Origin: Clostridiaceae bacterium
GTDB lineage: Bacteria; Bacillota; Clostridia; Saccharofermentanales; UBA5734
Reading direction: 5' to 3'
DNA: 7,603 bases
Assembly (NCBI GenBank): GCA_012511525.1
Contig: JAAZFW010000385.1
Coordinates: 1 to 7,603 of the forward strand
The notes under the pieces are model-generated. The model searched no databases. It was not told where the DNA came from and saw only the letters and a list, made by a program, of their open reading frames with translations. Positions 5,685 to 7,603 of this stretch are shown piece after piece; the first letter of the stretch is position 1; every line of letters begins with the position of its first letter. The position numbers were made by a program, and so were the translations under genes.

Positions 5685-6893
5685 ATGAACAGCTACGATT
5701 TTGACACCCTCTATCCCCGCCGCCAGATCGGCGCCGCCAAGTGGCAGCCGCTAAGCCAGCCGCTCAGCGCGGACAACGCCAGCGTCTTCCCTTTCTCTGT
5801 TGCCGATATGGACTTCAAGACAGCGCCGGAAATCAGCGCGGCGCTGCACGAGGCGGCCGACTTTGCCATCTACGGCTATTTCTCACCTCTGCCGGCTTAT
5901 TACGAAGCCCTTTGCGCCTGGCAGCAGCGCCGGCACGGCTTCACCTGCCAGCCCGATTGGGTTGTCCAGGTACCCAACATCGTCTGTGCCCTCTACCAGC
6001 TGGTCAACGCCTTGAGCAACCCGGGCGACGGTGTCATCGTGCAGACACCGGTCTATCCGCCGTTCTTCCACGCGGTCGAGCGCCAGCAGCGCCGCCTGGT
6101 GACCAATCCCCTGCTGGAGCAAAAACTTCGCTACACCATCGATTTCGACGACCTCGCCGCCAAGGCCGCGGACCCCGGCGTGCGCCTGATGATCCTGTGC
6201 TCCCCGCATAATCCGGTCGGCCGCGTCTGGACACGTGACGAACTGGCGGAGGTCGTCCGTATCTGCCGGCAGCACGATGTGCTCCTGATCTCGGACGAGA
6301 TCCACGCCGATCTCATTTTCGCGCCGAACCGCCATACTGTCCTGGCCGACCTCGGCCAGGATGCGGCCGATCATTGCGTAATCTGCACGGCTCCGAGCAA
6401 GACGTTTAACTTGGCCGGCCTGGCCACGGCCAACCTGATCATCCCCAACGACGAGCTGCGCCGCCGGTACCGGGCTGCAGAAGGCCGCACCGGGATCCAC
6501 GGCGCCAACTACTTCGGAACCGTCGCCTGCCAGGCTGCGTACGAAAAAGGCGAAGCCTGGTACCAGGCCCTGCTCGCCACCCTCACCGGCAACCGGGCCG
6601 TATTCGCTGAGACGATGCGCCGGGAACTGCCGCAGCTTGGCATCACAGACCTCGAGGGGACCTACCTGGGCTGGATCGACATGCGCGGCCTGAATCTATC
6701 GGAAGCGGAACGGCTGGCCTGGCTGCAGGCAGCCGACCTCTACATGACCGCCGGGTCATTTTTCGGATCGTCCGGAACCGGATTCGAACGGATCAATCTG
6801 GCGCTTCCGCGACGCGCCCTCGAAGCCGGTTTGGACCGTCTGGTTCGTGCCGTTCGCCAGCTTAACGACCAGGGAGGAAACCCCAACCCATGA
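5685..6893 (+). CDS. patB: PatB/MalY-type PLP C-S beta-lyase (cystathionine beta-lyase-like)
   Basis: This 402-residue fold-type I PLP enzyme resembles the MalY/PatB group, which cleaves the C-S bond of cystathionine or cysteine conjugates to give a thiol, pyruvate and ammonia. The family hallmark ADMDF lies at 40-44. The cofactor residues are N176 in SPHNPVGR, D204 in SDEIH, and the Schiff-base lysine K239 in APSKTFNLAG. Y124 probably belongs to the active-site region, and R369 (FERINLALP) should bind the substrate carboxylate. The length is normal and no domain is missing. The ATG has AAGGGGG (5668-5674) ten bases upstream, a slightly long spacing. The gene faces away from gpx-ohrR across a 140-bp AT-rich region and overlaps the next small gene by four bases. 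True substrate preference, and any MalY-like regulatory side role, cannot be read from sequence. Confidence 0.88.
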   Translation: MNSYDFDTLYPRRQIGAAKWQPLSQPLSADNASVFPFSVADMDFKTAPEISAALHEAADFAIYGYFSPLPAYYEALCAWQQRRHGFTCQPDWVVQVPNIVCALYQLVNALSNPGDGVIVQTPVYPPFFHAVERQQRRLVTNPLLEQKLRYTIDFDDLAAKAADPGVRLMILCSPHNPVGRVWTRDELAEVVRICRQHDVLLISDEIHADLIFAPNRHTVLADLGQDAADHCVICTAPSKTFNLAGLATANLIIPNDELRRRYRAAEGRTGIHGANYFGTVACQAAYEKGEAWYQALLATLTGNRAVFAETMRRELPQLGITDLEGTYLGWIDMRGLNLSEAERLAWLQAADLYMTAGSFFGSSGTGFERINLALPRRALEAGLDRLVRAVRQLNDQGGNPNP

Positions 6894-7045
6894 AAGAATA
6901 CCAGCACCTGATCGGCAAAGCCCTGCTCTCCATTGCCCTGATCATCACCGCCCTGATCCTGGCCGGCAGCATCCGCTACGCGGCGGACCGGATCGAAGAG
7001 GGCCTGATGCAGCAAAACGTCATCACGTACAACCAGGGCAATTGA
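6890..7045 (+). CDS. small single-pass membrane protein, 51 aa
   Basis: The start overlaps the stop of the C-S lyase gene as ATGA (6890-6893), and AGGGAGG (6871-6877) sits 12 bases upstream, so translation is probably coupled. The protein begins MKEYQHLIGKALLSIALIIT, has one strongly hydrophobic helix at about residues 11-28, and then a short amphipathic tail containing RYAADRIEEGLMQQN. The inside-outside arrangement is uncertain: positive residues flank both ends of the helix. I do not recognise a named family. Small hydrophobic proteins with this layout occur in Firmicutes, often without known function. Its placement suggests a role linked to the lyase, such as membrane attachment or help with substrate or product passage, but that is speculation. 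Its 3' end overlaps the DUF1697 gene on the other strand by 23 bases. Confidence 0.72.
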   Translation: MKEYQHLIGKALLSIALIITALILAGSIRYAADRIEEGLMQQNVITYNQGN

Positions 7046-7603
7046 CCGCACTTTTTCCGGTCGGATCCGCCTGGCTTGCCATGAGCGCGTAGAGCTTACG
7101 GACCGTGTTGACGTTCCGGATTGTCATCTGCCGGTAAAGCTTAGTTCCAACCAGCTTTAAAAGGCCGCTTCGGGTCACCTTGTCCCGATCGACAGACCAA
7201 ATCACGGCGCCCGGCACATAGAGGACCACATCGATGTCCGGCTTGGAGTCCAGTTTTTCGACCAGCCCCGGGGCATCGATCGCATCGCCCAAAAAGAGCA
7301 CGTCGCATTTTTGCCGGTCGTCGTTGTGCCATGATTCGGGCAAAGCCCGAACCAGGATCTCAAAATCCGCAAAACGGCGGATCAGGACCGGGACCGGAAA
7401 GCCGTGCGCGTTCAGGATGGCCGCTTCAAGATGCGCGGCCAGGTCGGCCGGCGAGCGGCCCGAATCGGAAAAGACCACGTTGCCTGAGTTGATGTACGTG
7501 ACGACTCGGGCAAGGCCCGCTTGCTCAAAAGTTACCTTGAGGTCCTTCATGGCGATCTTGTTGTTTCCGCCGACATTGATCCCCCTGAGTAAAGCGACAA
7601 AGA
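7023..7603 (-). CDS. DUF1697 protein (N-terminus outside window)
   Basis: This is a member of the DUF1697 family (PF08002), soluble bacterial proteins of unknown function. The reading frame continues upstream of the internal ATG at 7550 to the right edge, and those extra 17 codons encode FVALLRGINVGGNNKIA, the family's characteristic N-terminal motif. The real start is therefore probably only a few codons beyond the window, and the ATG at 7550 is not the start. Other family features visible are the TYINSGNVVFSDSG segment and, near the C-terminus, KLYRQMTIRNVNTVRKL. At least 192 residues are encoded, slightly more than usual, because about 20 residues follow the conserved C-terminal block. The tail overlaps the 3' end of the small membrane-protein gene on the opposite strand by 23 bases. 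No function can be assigned from the neighbours. Confidence 0.9.
   Translation of the reverse strand, partial: FVALLRGINVGGNNKIAMKDLKVTFEQAGLARVVTYINSGNVVFSDSGRSPADLAAHLEAAILNAHGFPVPVLIRRFADFEILVRALPESWHNDDRQKCDVLFLGDAIDAPGLVEKLDSKPDIDVVLYVPGAVIWSVDRDKVTRSGLLKLVGTKLYRQMTIRNVNTVRKLYALMASQADPTGKSAVNCPGCT

Noticed and set aside
5883..6500. Minus-strand open frame of 205 codons
   Set aside because: It is antisense to the PLP lyase gene, which has all cofactor motifs in the plus frame; no domain is visible in the antisense product.
7044..7062. Small hairpin GACCG...CGGTC after the membrane-protein gene as a terminator
   Set aside because: The stem is 5 bp with a 9-base loop and no following T tract on either strand; too weak to call.
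6847..7092. Plus-strand open frame of 81 codons overlapping the lyase end
   Set aside because: It is in a different frame from both the lyase and the 51-codon gene, lacks a ribosome site and reads as low-information Pro/Arg-rich sequence.
7548..7550. ATG at 7550 as the start of the DUF1697 gene
   Set aside because: The upstream in-frame codons encode the conserved LLRGINVGG motif, so the gene continues past the right edge.

Overview
The window looks like chromosome from a high-GC member of the Bacillota, probably a clostridial-type anaerobe or facultative organism. That placement is an inference. It rests on strong purine-rich ribosome binding sites, TTGACA/TATAAT-type promoters, an OhrR close to the Bacillus type, paired ABC exporters of a kind common in Clostridia, and GC-rich genes separated by two AT-rich control regions. 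I see no rRNA, tRNA, CRISPR array, insertion sequence or phage gene.

Positions 1-3356 (minus strand) hold a two-gene operon for a probable heterodimeric ABC exporter. The upstream gene is complete at 616 residues. The downstream gene overlaps it by 11 bases and runs off the left edge just before its signature motif. An AT-rich divergent control region of 226 bp separates this operon from a plus-strand flavin-dependent FabK/nitronate-monooxygenase-like oxidoreductase (3583-4533). The control region carries two abutting boxes resembling the FabT operator, followed by an extended -10 promoter. The oxidoreductase ends in a four-cysteine cluster.

Positions 4551-5544 (minus strand) form a compact peroxide-response operon: a cysteine glutathione-peroxidase-family enzyme (gpx) followed one base later by an OhrR-type MarR repressor. 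A 15-bp inverted repeat close to the Bacillus OhrR operator covers the -10 box of the gpx promoter, so the operon is probably autoregulated by organic peroxides. Facing away from it is a plus-strand promoter whose consensus TTGACA -35 box occupies nearly the same bases as the gpx -35 box. It should drive a PatB/MalY-type PLP C-S lyase (5685-6893) and a translationally coupled 51-residue membrane protein (6890-7045). The shared promoter suggests that peroxide defence and sulfur amino acid or thiol metabolism are transcribed in opposition or in coordination.

At the right edge, a DUF1697 gene (minus strand) enters from outside the window and overlaps the small membrane-protein gene tail-to-tail by 23 bases. 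No stretch over 300 bases lacks a gene. Nothing here is clearly a new system. The most interesting points are the OhrR-controlled gpx, the shared -35 region, the FabT-like boxes on a non-canonical flavoenzyme gene, and the small membrane protein.
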